From positions 12,913,589 through 12,977,588 of the forward strand of contig OY294048.1 in the NCBI GenBank assembly GCA_958510825.1: a stretch of 64,000 nt of DNA, in the 5' to 3' direction. The position numbers were made by a program, and so were the translations under genes. The stretch is from Brachypterus glaber (Eukaryota > Arthropoda > Insecta > Coleoptera > Kateretidae). Positions within the stretch are counted from its first letter, which is position 1, and the number at the start of each line of letters is the position of its first letter. This document shows positions 51,931-64,000 of the stretch, one piece after another. Under the pieces are notes generated by a model. The model did no database searches. It saw only the letters and a list, made by a program, of their open reading frames with translations, and was not told where the DNA came from.

Positions 51931-54900
51931 TTTTAAAATATTTTTTATACTGGGTGCTCAGTAGCTGCTAAGCCCCCCTAGCCTTGGTAGCTAGCCTCCC
52001 TGGCGTTTTCGCTGAGCCCCCCCTGGTATTTTTAAGTTGCCTATGTTTGGGCGCCAATTTTTTTTTGCAGGGGCGCCATGTTTGGGCAGAACCGTCAGGG
52101 ACAAAGCTTTTTTCATGAAGGTAGTTTTGCGGGCGCCAATTTTTTTTTTAGGGGTGCCAAGTTTTGGTTGAAACTGTCAGGGACAAAGCTTTTTTTTGAG
52201 GGTGCCACCCTGGGGGCTGAGCTCCCCTAGACTTTTTTCTGGTTATGGCCCTGATTTTTATGTAATTTCTTTTGTATTGTTTTTTTTACTCAATTTATTA
52301 CCCTTTATTATTGTGTATAACTATACTTAAATGTCATAACAAGTCCTATAATACTTTGTAGCTCTCCCTCCTCTCCCTATCCCATCCCTCCCCATCCCCC
52401 TCCCACCCACTCCACAGCGCCAAATTATGACAGTAAAACTCGCATCAGTGAGCAGAGACTCACTCCCCCCAAATTATGACAGATGCAACTCGCATCAGTG
52501 AGCATAGACTCACTGCCCCAAATTTCAATTCAGATTAAATATTTTTTAGATAAATGAGCCATAGGCTGCGCCTGTCTCTTAAAGACCCAAACAAACTATT
52601 GATGATGACTTTGTAGCTCTGAAGATATCCAAATAATTGGAAGAAACGTCAGCTTGTTTAAACAAAAGCACAAACTTGCTTCATAACCGAGTGTTATTAC
52701 ACAACCCCACATAATCATTAATATTTTTGCAAAAATTTTACTTTACAGACAAATATACCTATTTTAGTAATAAAAAGTAAAAAAAATACATAAAAAGAGG
52801 ATAGACAGACCAAAAACAAAATTGACAAAAGACAAAAATATTTTGTTAAAAATTTTACGTTACGGACAAACAGACAAATTAACTTAACTCTTTAACTTAA
52901 GATTTTTTTTAATTTTTAATCAAAATGTAAAAACTTACAGAACCAAAGTTCATGCTCAAAGAAAATTTGCGCAAGGCTCCAATGTCCCCAGCCCTGTAAT
53001 CACCCCAATCAAGGAACTGGAAAATGAAGGTCCCCCAATTGAGATCCTGCCTGAGCCAGTGGAGCTGATGCCCATCAAACGACCCAACACTGAGGATTTC
53101 TTGACTTTTTTGTGTTTCAGAGGCACTCCTTTATTGCCTCAGAGTCTAAATTTTTTCAACACAGCCTCCATTGTTGATACAAATGGCCAAGTCCATAAAA
53201 TTAAGGCAGAGAGTCCAAAAAATGGACCAATCGATTCAACAGTTATATCAAAAGGTGGACCAAGCACAGACAAACCTTTTATTGCTTTTGGAGTTAGAAA
53301 AAGAGCGGACCCGATAGTTATTAGTAGGCAAATGGATAGAAAACGCAGACATGCTTTAGCTCTTCAAGCTTTACGCAGAAAATACCAAGAACAAAAAATG
53401 GCTAAAATTAGGGCTTTAACTATTAGCAAACTATCAGAAAAGGTTACCAATAAGACGATGGTTAGAACAAACTCCATCTCAAAAACAGAGACGGTAACTA
53501 AAAAAACAAACACTATTCAAAAATCGCAGAATGTTAAAGTTATAGCGACAAAACACGTAAAAGTGACTACTAGAACTTTAAAAACTACTCTAAGGCCAAG
53601 CGCTCTGAAACAAAAAATGTGCTTGCGGAGTTTTCGCGGTAGATTCGTACAAAAGGAACTTCCTTTTATCAATAAACGCAAAGTTATGGCGGAAAAACAA
53701 AAACGAAATATACAAAATAACAAAAAAGAGAACGAGGGTGAATGTGTGACAGAAGAAGAGACAACTCCGGCTGCGAAAGTAAAGAAAATCGTACGTAAAC
53801 CAGTGGTTAAAACGAAAACTTTAACTCGCAGAACTATTCTGACTAACCCGAAAAAACCGCCCGATTTAAATTCTAGAATTACTAGATCCGGGCAAATAAA
53901 TAATACGTTGTCGGCCAAGATTCAGAAAATAAAAAAGCGGATTCTATTGAACGCGCCGAAAACTATTGTGAAGCCGAGAACGTTGCGTTCAACAACTATT
54001 AAAAAATCGGTGATATCGCAGAAAAAATGCAAAAGGCAGAAAAGGGAGAAAACGATGATTATAAGAAAAGAAAGTGTGGCTGTAAAGAGGGACACAAGGA
54101 ACAATGAAAAGAAAAATGAAGGAAATGAAAATACGGGAAAGGATGATCCGATAAATGAAGCAGGGACTAAAAAAAGTAGTGAAACTAAGAAAGATGTACC
54201 AAAACAGACCACAGAAGAAGGCAAAAAAGTAATTAAAAAGACCCTGTTAAAAAAGGATGATTGTAAAAAGGAGACAACAAAAAGAGTGGATACGCCGGCT
54301 AAAAAATTGGACACAGCATCTAAAAACGACGATTGCAAAAAAGAAACATCTAAAAAAGTAGATATTTCAGTCAAAAAAGAAACACCTAAAAAACTAGATG
54401 CTTCATCCACAAAAGATGCTTGCAAAACTGAGTTATCTAAAAAAGTGGATGTAGATTGCAAAAAAGAAAAATCTAAAAAAGTTGATGTAGATTGCAAAAA
54501 AGAAAAATCTAAAAAAGTTGATGTAGATTGCAAAAAAGAAACATCTAAAAAAGTTGATGTAGAGTGCAAAAAAGAAACATCTAAAAAAGTAGATGCTTCA
54601 GCCAAAAAAGATGATATCAAAACTGAGTTATCTAAGAAAGTGGATGTGGAAACTAAAAAGGATGATAGCAAAAAAGATGCACCTAAAAAAGTTGTGGGAG
54701 CAGGGAAAAAGGATGAATTCAAAAAGGAAACAACTAAAAAAGTAGATGAAAAAGCTAAAAATGAAGACAATAAAAAGGAATCTTCTAAAAAAGTTGAGGC
54801 AATAGATAAAAAAGATGAACTAGTTGAAGTAACAAAACCTCCAATTAAAAAAGGGCAAGCGATTGAAGTGACCAAAACCACACAGAAAAACAAGCCTGTA

Positions 54901-57900
54901 GCAAAAATATCACCAGAAGAAGTAAAATCGGGAGAAAATAAGATTTCAGAAAGTCAAAGTTCAAAAGTTGTTTCGGGTAAAAAAAATAAAAAGGCGGAAA
55001 TCGTTGAAAATGAAACCAAAACTAACGAAAATACAAAGGATATCGTGAAAAGTAAAAATGAAACATCGGAGAGTATCCATAAAGAAGATCTTAAAACTGA
55101 AAGTGTACTAATAGTTGATAAAAAGAAAGAAGTGGAGAAAAAAATTAACGAAAAGACTAAGAATATTATCAAGGGTAAAAATGAAGTTGTAGAAAATATT
55201 GATACAAAGAAGGAAATGGAGAAGAAACCTAATGAAAAAACGAAGAATATTTCAAAAAGTAAAGACGAAGTTGTAGAAAATAAAGATAAAAAGAAAGATA
55301 TTGAGAAAAAAACTAGTTTAGCCAAAAATACAGTCAAATCAGTTGAAAAAGCTGCGAAACAAGAGAAGGCTAGCGCAGTCGATAAATCAAGTATTACAAA
55401 TTCAGAACCGAAAGTAGCCGAGAAAAAACGAAGATCCGTTCCAAAATTAGTAATTGAGGAAGTATCAAAGAGCTGCAGCCAGAGACCTAGTAGAAAAAGC
55501 AAAGAGGCAGCAGCTATCTATATGGAAATTTTAAGTCACAAATTGGTACATGACAGTATTATTGACGATGATAATGTTTCCATTGACAGTTTTCCGGAGT
55601 TACCCAACGTTAAAAAAATGGAACAGCGAGAAAATGAGCTAAAAGCCAAACATGCTAAAGATGGAGAGACCGAAGTTGCGGGGGAAAGCAAATCTGGTTC
55701 AAAAAACACTCAAAAGAGAACGCCAGTTAAGAAAAACATTGCAGAAACTAAAAGAAACGATGAAAATAAACCGACTGGCGAAAGCAGTAAGAATAACAGA
55801 AATGATGATGTAAATAAAAACACTGAAATAAATGTAAAAGTGACAGAAACATTTACAAAAGATCAAGACAAACACACAATCATCACAAAAATAGTAGAAG
55901 AAGAGATTAACGTGGTGATGCAAAATGATACTAAAGTTTCTGAGTGTAAAACGCGTAAAGAAGAAAACATAACTCGAATAGAGAAAGATAATTCGAAGAA
56001 AGATGTAGATTCGAGTAAAGAAGATGACTTGCCTTTAAAAGCAACTGCTCAGATCAAGAGGCGTTCGTTGACAAAACGGAAACCGGAATTACCCGCGGAT
56101 ACAGGTTCGTGCGACGAGCAACCTAAGCCAAAACGCAAGTCATTGGGGAGACAAAGTGATACAAAAAAGGAAGATCTAATTACCGAAGATAACAAACGCA
56201 CGACCCGTAATTCGACAAATAAAATCACAGTGACAGAAGACTCCGATAGTTCCTTTCATGCAGAAGTTAGTGTTCCTAAAAGAAAACGTAAAGTTACCAG
56301 AAGTTCTAATACCAAATTAGCAAAAAACGACAGTGATAAAGAGGTGTTATCGCCGAGAAGATTTTCAAAAAGCCCAAAGAAAATTGATATGAAAGATGAT
56401 ATTAAAAATAATGATTCAGATAAATCAACAACGTCTGATGTTAATTTAAAAACGTTAAAAAATCGTCAAAAGAATATTTCTGCTAAATCACAAAAAGTTA
56501 AGAAAGACGGAAGTTTAGAGAAGGTCGATAGTGATGATTCTATGTCTGACATTGATTTAAAAACTTTAAAAAACAAACAGCTAAATTTATCGCCAAAGAA
56601 TAGTAAAACTCCGAAGGGATCTATAAAGAAAAAGGGTGATAGCAAAAAACATGATACTAAGGAAGAGAATCAGCAAACAAAGGTTGAAAGTAATAAATCT
56701 CAAATCGACGGTAGTGTTATTAAAAAGGATTCGAGTAAAAAGAAAAATCATAACTCTGATGAATCAGCAACGTCAGATTTAGATTTAAAAACTTTAAAAA
56801 ATCGACAAAATATGTGTGAAAAAAATAAAATTCAGAAGAAAGATGATCCAGTTGTCCAAAAAGACGAACCAACAACATTAAAAAAAGATAGCATAATCAA
56901 AAAAGACGAGGGAAGTAGTAATTCCGATCAATCTACTACTTCAGACGTCGATTTGAAAACTTTAAAGAAGCGGCAGAAGAATAAAAAGTTTTCGAAGACG
57001 AAGTCGATGAAGAAAGTAAGCGCTGACGAACTCTGCAGCGATTCCGATGAAGAACCGCTTTCTAAATTGACTCACAAAAGTGTGGACGGAAGTCAAATTT
57101 CTACAGCATTTGAGCAAAAAACAGCCGATAAACTTACCAAACGAGTGCCACAGAAGAAAACGGTTGTGGAAAAACCAAGCGAGGAACCAAAAGGAAAACC
57201 TAAACGAGAGTGTGCCAAAATCCCTCAAAATTATTTACCGATGTTCAGTTCATCCTCCGAAGATGAATTCTTTCATGGGTTCAGTTCTACTCCTACTAAA
57301 CCAGTCGAAAATGCAATGGAAAAACTATTGGTTCCCAAGACTGAACCAGTGGAGCCACCGCCTTGCACCTTGCATTTACCACCATCTTTGGATTTGTTGA
57401 GCAAAGAACCCAGACGACACAAGGGCAAAGTAACCTTGTCGAACGAGCAGATAGAAAAATGGCTAAAAGAGTCTGCGATGGCTGGGAGTAGCGTGATAAA
57501 AAAGGAAAACGACGAAATGTTGAAGTTCGGGGAAAGAATTCCCACCGAAACGACGTTGCAGATAACGGAAAGCTTTGATACGCAAAAATTGAAAAAGTCG
57601 TTGTTGATCGAAAGCACGGCGGAGCAGAAAGTCAGCATGCCAGTGTTGGAACTAGGTAAGTCATGGTAAGAGCAGATAGAGCACTGGATAGACATGTTTG
57701 TTATGGTACCACCAACCTAACAAACCTGCCTATCTAGTGCTCTAAGAGCAGAGTAAGGTACCCTAAAGAAAATGTCCTTCTGCAACAAGGTGTAGTTATA
57801 CTCGCAAGGTTATCCGGCGACGAAATTTTTAAATGCACGTGCGCCAAATTTAAAATTTTGCTCTCCTGAATATATGGAATGTTTTTATACCTTCCTTCGC

Positions 57901-60900
57901 GACGATGCCACTGTGTATTAATTACTTCACAGCTGGTCTAAAACAAGGCACAGTAAGCTGCGAAAAAGCTTGATTTAACAACCATGAACGCGTGACCAGT
58001 GGTCACTGACCACGACACTAAGGAATGAAGGATAATATCACCCTGCGCCAGCAATACGCCATACAGTTGGTGGTTTGGGGTGTAGTTTAGAGAACTTTTT
58101 TCCGGAAACGTACTTAGTCGGTTTTATTAAACGACGAACACCATATAAAAATAATCGGTTGATCAACACTTCTACTTTTTATGTACATAATTGACAGTGT
58201 ATTTTCAGTAGGGTATTAAATGTAGGTACCCGTATGAATCAACATTTGTGGAGGAAACGTGCAAAAATGGATAAATCCACTTTTTGCATATTGTGACCTA
58301 AGCAGAGATTCTTACTAGTTTTGTAGCGCTTTCTTGATATAGCGCATCATATAAAAGCAAAAACCGATAATTATATGACCCATGAACAGTTTTCGCCAGT
58401 TTTGGGATTTTTAATTTTTTTTTGGGATTAGGCTGTCCAGGTTTTATGCTAATATCTTAAAATTGGAGAACATGGATTTATCGGTTTTTACATGTTTGCT
58501 ACACATTGTCGTCACAGTTGGCCAATCTCAACAAAATTAAATTTTTGGTTTTATCAAAGAAGTTTTAATATATTTGATGTACTGATCTAAACAAAATATT
58601 TCAATTTTGCGCCTTAAAACTTTACCAATAAATATCAATTGTTTTATTCAGTTTGTGCAGTTGTAACTTTTTTTCCTAAATCAAGGGTCTAAATCCTTTT
58701 TTAGAATCAGGACATCTTTTCCAAATAATTTGTTTTGACCTTTTGCTTCATATTTGTAAAATCGTAATACGCGACTTTTAAGAGTTAAATTCTAAACTTG
58801 GTATAATTATTTTAGCGTCACCATCAGTTTCAACCCCTGAAAAAACTCCAACAAAAATAGTTGACAGCCCATCGAAACTGTTGGACCGCAAACTAATTTT
58901 CAAGAAAAAAGACAACAAGCAACTTCCGAATGCGAACGCGTTTTCACCCGAGAACGAAAGTAGCGTTTACGCGTTCGGGGAAGACGCCGAACCGCTGGTA
59001 AGCACTCCTTTCCGACGACCCTCGCGTCGACCGTCGAGCACCGCGACTTCGCGTTCTGAAGATGAGAGCGCTAGGTTAGACCTGGAGCTGTCAAAGTTTC
59101 GTAAACCTTCCGCGAAAGCTGACGCGTTCAAACCCAAGGATGATATTTTAGATTCATCCCAAGCCGACTCTGACGATCGTTTTAACGTCCCTTTAAAACC
59201 CAAAGGTAAAATACCAAAGTGCGATTCACCCATGATCTCAAAATTTAAATCAAGGGCTGATAAACATTACGATTATTTAGACGATTTCAAATATAAGGTC
59301 CCAAGTTCACCTAGCGCTAGTTCTAGTTCTAGTGCTAAGTTATCGAAACGGAATAACTCGAAAGGAAAAAATCGCGCGTCGGAGGTTTTAACTCCAATTC
59401 ACCTGCCCGAATTCCCGAAAGATGCTTGTCCTGGTATTCTCGTGGAGGCTCCAGTTTTTTATCCCACTGATCAGGAATTCCAGGACCCTATCGAATACAT
59501 CGAAAGGGTTAGACACAAAGCTGAACCATTCGGAATTTGCAAAATTGTACCGCCGAACAGTTTCAAACCAGAGTGCAAGATTCAGGATGATATGCGGTTT
59601 ACCGCGTACAATCAATACGTTCAGAAGATGTTTAATAGATGGGGCCCAAATTTTAAAGAGCTTATGGCGATTAAGAAGTATTTGGAGACTCAGAGTATTA
59701 CTTTAACGCAACCGCCATGGGTAAGTCGCAACGAACTAATAACTCTTCTCTCTAGAATAGGCATTTCATTTGTAAAAACTGACAAAAACGTAGCCAACAT
59801 ATACATTTGTCTGTCTTACTCGCACAGCTTTGTTATAACAGAGACAACAATAACAGTTACTGGTAACTGTTATTGTTCAGGCCTGAATACACGTACTATT
59901 TGTTTACAAACAAACCGAGACGTTGGCGATACTTTATATTAACGGTATGCGTATTCTAGAGAGAAGAGTTATTAGTTCGTTGGTAAGTCGAGTTTTTAAC
60001 AGTATTCTAAAAGGATATCGTTTTAGGGGGTTATTTTGGGCCACATTAAAAGTGTTTGTTTTTAGATTTAAAATGATAAGAAATGGAGAATTAATCAGTT
60101 TAAACTGTTTATTTCGTAGTAATTGTTAAAAAAAATAATAAAATTAACTAAAAATGTACAACTTAGCAATATTGCTTTTTATTACGAGACAAAGTCAACT
60201 AGTCAAGCTTTTCTGACATGACTTGAATAAAAACTAATTTCCAAGTAAATTTTTGATAAAATGGCACCAATAAAGTATTTTGGATGCGATGGGTACATTA
60301 ATAAAAAGAGTTTTTATCTGAAACTTTATGAACAACAGTAACATAACCTATACAAACTTAAAGCTAGAAACTAATTTAAAGGGGATACAAAATCTTAATT
60401 TAAGGAAGATTTGCCGTCCGCAAAAAGTGAAGGACGCCTTGATTTACTACCAAAAAATAACAGGTTTGATTAATTTCAAAAATGATTTTTAGATTGGAGG
60501 TGTTGAAATTGATTTGCCGCGACTTTACCAAACCGTGCAAACTTTGGGAGGTCTGAAGGAGGTCATTGAAAAGAAAAAGTGGCCCAGGGTCTCAGAACTG
60601 ATGAAGATTCCCAAATCTGCACAAGACAGGGTTACCAAACTCGATGACATATATTGCAAATATTTGCTGCCATACGACACACTATCTCCAGGTAAGTCAT
60701 GAGCCACATTTAACAATAATTTTTTTGTCTGAATTTTGGTTTATTTATTCGTTTTTTGTATGTTATTATAAGAAAAATATTAAAAAGTGGTTCCTTACCA
60801 CCTTAAACCGCTGAAATACTTTGTTGTATTTTTCTGGCAGTGATAATAAAAGTGGTTGAGTTAGGTCCTGAGGGGGTTTTGATATGACAGTCTTTTTGGT

Positions 60901-63139
60901 CCCATTTAATCTCTTTTTATGCAGTTTTTATATTTTATAATAACAACGGACTATATCTCCGGATATAGGCTGCATAAAATATTGTAGGACACCCTGTAAT
61001 TTATTGTTTCCAGACGAACGAGAAAAATTATTCGACGAAGTGGAAACGGAGTGGGCGAAACGCGAATCGAAGGGCCTGTTGCGGGCCCAGCAAAAAGGCC
61101 CGACGGAAAAACCGCAACCGAAAACCAGCAAAGAGTCTTCCGACACGGAGTCGGACAACGATATCGAGGAGTGTACAGTCAAAGGCAAGAATATGGCCTT
61201 GAACGGCTTCTACAGGATTGCAAGAAATACTATGGCGATGTATTTTAAAGGCACGGAGCCAACTCCAGAAGAGGTAAGTTTTCGTCATGCAGTTTTACAA
61301 ATTATGTTAGTGAAAAGTAACTTGAAATGAAAGAGATAAACTCAATGCAGAATCTATCTGAGTAAAAAATTGGATTGCGGTAGCTACAATTAGTGGTTTA
61401 AAAATGACTTTTAGTGATATTTTTTATTACCCATGGTGCTTTTTACGTTTTACAAATAATTATATGAAAATGTTTCTAAAATGTGAAAGTTCATTTAAAA
61501 TTATGATTAAAGAAAGTTTTTTTTTTAATTCATAATGTGCTTTTAAAATAAAATTTTACACTTTTTGAGCTAGTGATTTAAAATTGTATTTTTTAAAGTT
61601 TCATCATTTTAACAAAACATTTGTAGATTGATGCTTTTGTTTCATTTTTTAGGACTTGTTACTTCTTGATTTCAAACATTATTTGCATCTTCTTCTTTTT
61701 TTAAATGTCAAAATAATGTTTTGAAACACAAGATAGCCAACCTTTCATAGGGAAATAAGTTTATTCTGCCAACCATAAAACAAGAAACAAATCAACATTA
61801 ACTAAGATAGATTATGCGCTGAGTTTAATAAGGTTGGAATGGTAACAAATAGTATATTAAAGTACTAGTTTCATAACATAAGATTTTAGCGCTTGCGGCT
61901 ATTTTCCTCTAAAATTAAAAAAAAAACATTTAAATTGATGACTGACTAAGGGATTTTTGTTATGGGTTGGTATTACAGTTTCCACCATGTTTAAAATTCT
62001 AAGAACAAATGATTTTTTTACTGCAAAAAAGCCACAAATTTAACACGGTATAAAATAACCCAAACACAAAATTTTGTAGAAAATTAAACTTTAAAACGAC
62101 CTTGACATTTGCACGGAAAGCGTCAAGCGATTATATTTGGTTCTCTTGCCAACGCGACAGTAAAAAAGTACTAACCTGTTATGAGCCTATAAGAACACGC
62201 AAAATGCGTGTGATTATGAGCTTATAAGAGTAGCAAAATAGAACAAATATATTTGGTATGGAACCAGCCTAAATGGACTTGCTTTTTTTCTAATATTATT
62301 TTTGTTAGTTATTACTGGAGAAAAGATGGTTAATTTATTAGCAGGTTTATTCTTTATCTTTAAAATAATTTTTCAGCAAGAAAATAACTAAAAATCTTTT
62401 TCTATTTTGCGACTCTTATAAGCTCAGTATCACACGTATTTTGCATGTTCTTATAAGCCAATAAGAGGACTGTACTTTTTTTTTCTTTTGGGTTGGCAAC
62501 AGACAAAAGCCTATCACTTGACGTTTTCTGTGCATATTTCAACGTTGCTTAATTTTCTACAAAGTTTTGTGTTTAGGTTATTTTTTACCCTGTTAAAATT
62601 ATGGCTTGGTTACTTGCAGTGAAAAAGAGAAGACATGACAGTACAATATATCAAAATGTCATTTGTTCTTAGAATTTTAAACATGGTGAAAACTGTAATG
62701 CCAACCCGAAACAAAAATCCCTGAATCAGTCATCAATTTAAACGTAAGTTTTTTAAAATTTTAGAGCAAAGTAGAAAAAAATTGTATAAAGCACTCGTTT
62801 CATATGTTATGAAACTAGTACTTTAATATACTATAAATTAATAGGTGGAGCAAGAATATTGGAAACAAGTGTCTGCGGGTACGCAGCACATTTGCGTACA
62901 CTCCGGTTCTATAGATTCGGGCGGCAGTGGCTGCGGATTCTCAGTGTCTAAGAATTCACCATTCGCGCGGCATGCTTGGAACCTGAAAGTGTTGACAAAC
63001 AGCGCCAACTCGCTTCTTCGCTCGCTCGGACCCATAATGGGCGTGACTGTGCCCACGGTGCACGTCGGGATGGTGTTCACTGCATGCTGTTGGTACAGGG
63101 ACCCACACGGCCTGCCCTGGATCGAGTATCTGCACACAG
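51306..63139 (+). CDS. Jarid2: Jarid2 (JmjN/ARID/JmjC PRC2 subunit), 5' six exons, runs off window
   Basis: Exons 51306-51376, 52941-57655, 58816-59720, 60493-60691, 61014-61273, 62845-63139; all GT-AG, in frame, 2,148 codons so far. JARID2 guides PRC2 to chromatin. Residues 29-35 AQRKFAQ match the human K116 methylation site that activates PRC2 through EED; residues 72-87 [16 protein letters not shown] match the SUZ12-binding motif. Exon 2 (4.7 kb) is a Lys/Ser/Glu-rich, probably disordered insert with repeats, which makes the protein far longer than human (about 1,250 aa). JmjN is about 1807-1850 ([20 protein letters not shown]), ARID about 1871-1965 ([30 protein letters not shown]), and JmjC begins in exon 6. 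CWYRD replaces the CWHxED iron-binding motif of active KDM5 demethylases, so it is catalytically dead like other JARID2 proteins. The ATG is chosen because an in-frame stop lies 15 nt upstream. The stop codon is beyond the window. Confidence 0.95.
51880..51926. repeat. (TA)n microsatellite
   Basis: About 23 uninterrupted AT units in Jarid2 intron 1. Confidence 0.95.
52035..52220 (-). repeat. Copy of the GGCGCC/CCCTGACGG module
   Basis: Two direct copies of GGCGCCA...GTCAGGGACAAAGCTTTTTT, inverse of 16540-16680. A dispersed repeat in Jarid2 intron 1. Confidence 0.65.
52365..52605 (+). repeat. Dispersed repeat family B, copy 2
   Basis: Nearly identical to 4989-5242, with the same internal doublet and the same 3' boundary ACTATTGATGAT. 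In Jarid2 intron 1. Confidence 0.8.
52615..52654 (+). ncRNA. Hammerhead-like motif, second Penelope-type
   Basis: CTGAAGA (52619-52625), stem II TCCAA/TTGGA (52628-52632 with 52637-52641, loop ATAA), GAAAC (52643-52647), GTC (52648-52650). Stem I AGCT/AGCT (52615-52618 with 52651-52654). There are extra nucleotides on both sides of stem II, and stem III has no loop. Likely a relic of a Penelope-like element or retrozyme. In Jarid2 intron 1. Confidence 0.4.
54447..54600 (+). repeat. 36-bp coding minisatellite in Jarid2 exon 2
   Basis: About four copies of a 36-nt unit encoding [12 protein letters not shown] (variants [12 protein letters not shown]), within a longer degenerate run of KK-D-x-KKE-x-SKKVD modules (about 54255-54830). 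Confidence 0.9.
61851..62832. mobile_element. Foldback element, ~980 bp, in Jarid2 intron 5
   Basis: Left AGTATATTAAAGTACTAGTTTCATAACATA is mirrored exactly at the right end (62803-62832). Arms of about 380-440 bp include GGGTTGGTATTACAGTTT, AAACACAAAATTTTGTAGAA and TTATAAGAGT(A/C)GCAAAATAG pairs. Its right end is 12 bp before exon 6. Confidence 0.9.
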
Positions 63140-63299
63140 GTACGTTTATTATACTATTTATTTTTTCTGATTAAAATACGAATAATTTAGCAAAAAGTAT
63201 ATTGAGCCTGAGTTTGAATAGTTGATATTTAACACCAACCAAATTTTAATTTCGTTACATGAAAAAAAAATTACTTACCTTCTTGACAGTTGAATAGTA

Positions 63300-64000
63300 A
63301 TTATACCGGGTGTCCCACCAGGTTCTTGACAAGCTATATCTCCGTTATTTTAAAAGATAGAATTTTTTGCAAAAAACAGTATTAAATGGGAGCCATTGAA
63401 GTTTTTATTGACGTGTTCAAAACCACCCCTTGCTTAGCCACCCCCTTAAAACCACCCCCAACTTCTGTTTTTCAAATAGCACCCCTCCATTTTTATTAAA
63501 GAATATGCAAGTAAATGTTATTCTTAATTCAACCATGTATTATAAGTAGTGTCTTATTTCTTAAAAGGGCTCCAAATAACAACTATTATTTATTAATAAT
63601 ATTGTCCCGCCAGGTTTTAAACAGGCTATATCTCCGTTGTTTAAAAAGATAAAAAAAAAATCGAAAAAAACAAAAGTAAATGCGATTCAAAGTAGAATTT
63701 ACTGACTTATGCAAAAACTACCTCTTACTTACCCACCTTCTTGGAACCACCCCCAACTTTTGTTTTTTAAATAGCACCCCCCTATTTTTACTAAAGAATA
63801 TGAAAGCAAATTTTATTCTAAATTCAACCATATATTATAAGTGATATCTTATTTTTTAAGGGGCTCCAAAGTACAACCCCATCAGATCACAAGCAATATT
63901 TTTCATCAATTTTTTTTTCCAAAAACAAGTTAGATTATATCTAAAAGAGAACTGATTGATGTATCCAAAACCCACCCTTAATAACCCACTCTCCTGGAAC
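63300..64000. repeat. Direct tandem repeat, unit ~292 bp, in Jarid2 intron 6
   Basis: GTCCCACCAGGTTCTTGACA/GTCCCGCCAGGTTTTAAACA, CTATATCTCCGTTGTTTAAA and CACCCCCAACTTTTGTTTTT recur at 63312 and 63604. A third weak CACCC...CTCCTGGAAC block is at the window edge. A CCGGGTGTCCC start suggests a transposon end. Confidence 0.7.

Noticed and set aside
53922..54893. 323-aa ORF on the minus strand within Jarid2 exon 2
   Set aside because: Antisense shadow of the Lys/Ser/Asp-rich repeats; Phe/Leu/Ser-rich with no domain, and the sense frame is continuous with homologous Jarid2 exons.

Overview
The window is nuclear DNA of an insect. The evidence is spliced genes with GT-AG introns, an Atonal-type proneural bHLH whose core is closest to insect Atonal, long AT-rich introns, and many small inverted-repeat transposons, SINEs and satellites. 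The bHLH core and the repeat load fit a beetle with a large genome, but the order is not proven. About 85% of the window is intergenic or intronic repeat. Exon coordinates below were derived by hand from reading frame, splice signals and remembered family alignments.

Layout. 1-22,000 holds no supported protein gene. It is a mosaic of a dispersed T-rich family, inverted-repeat elements, minisatellites and a 354-bp tandem array at 7,225-9,752. A single-exon atonal-like gene lies on the minus strand at 22,007-22,396, directly beside a 1.2-kb near-palindromic foldback. A five-exon tandem-repeat galectin (365 aa) occupies 25,884-34,070 on the minus strand. A four-exon Mis12 kinetochore gene (202 aa) occupies 35,540-40,790 on the plus strand. 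A two-exon C-C-H-H zinc-finger gene of unknown function (372 aa) runs from 50,708 down to 46,951 on the minus strand, and its terminal exon with 3' flank is tandemly copied downstream. Diverging from it across about 600 bp is the start of Jarid2 (plus strand, from 51,306), the JmjN/ARID/JmjC subunit of PRC2. Six exons (2,148 codons) are in the window and the gene runs off the right edge inside the JmjC domain.

The most unusual element is the 354-bp satellite. Each of its seven copies carries a near-ideal minimal type I hammerhead ribozyme: CUGAAGA core, GGGC/GCCC stem II, GAAA, a 3-bp stem III with a triloop, a GUC cleavage triplet, and a stem I of 6 bp plus internal loop plus 9 bp. The array should be able to cut its own transcript into 354-nt units, like animal hammerhead satellites and retrozymes. 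Two weaker hammerhead-like motifs of Penelope-element type lie at 12,438 and 52,619.

A second theme is transposon crowding against coding sequence. Foldback elements end 16 bp from the atonal stop codon, 15 bp from Mis12 exon 4 and 12 bp from Jarid2 exon 6, so the 3' splice-site context of those exons is partly transposon-derived.
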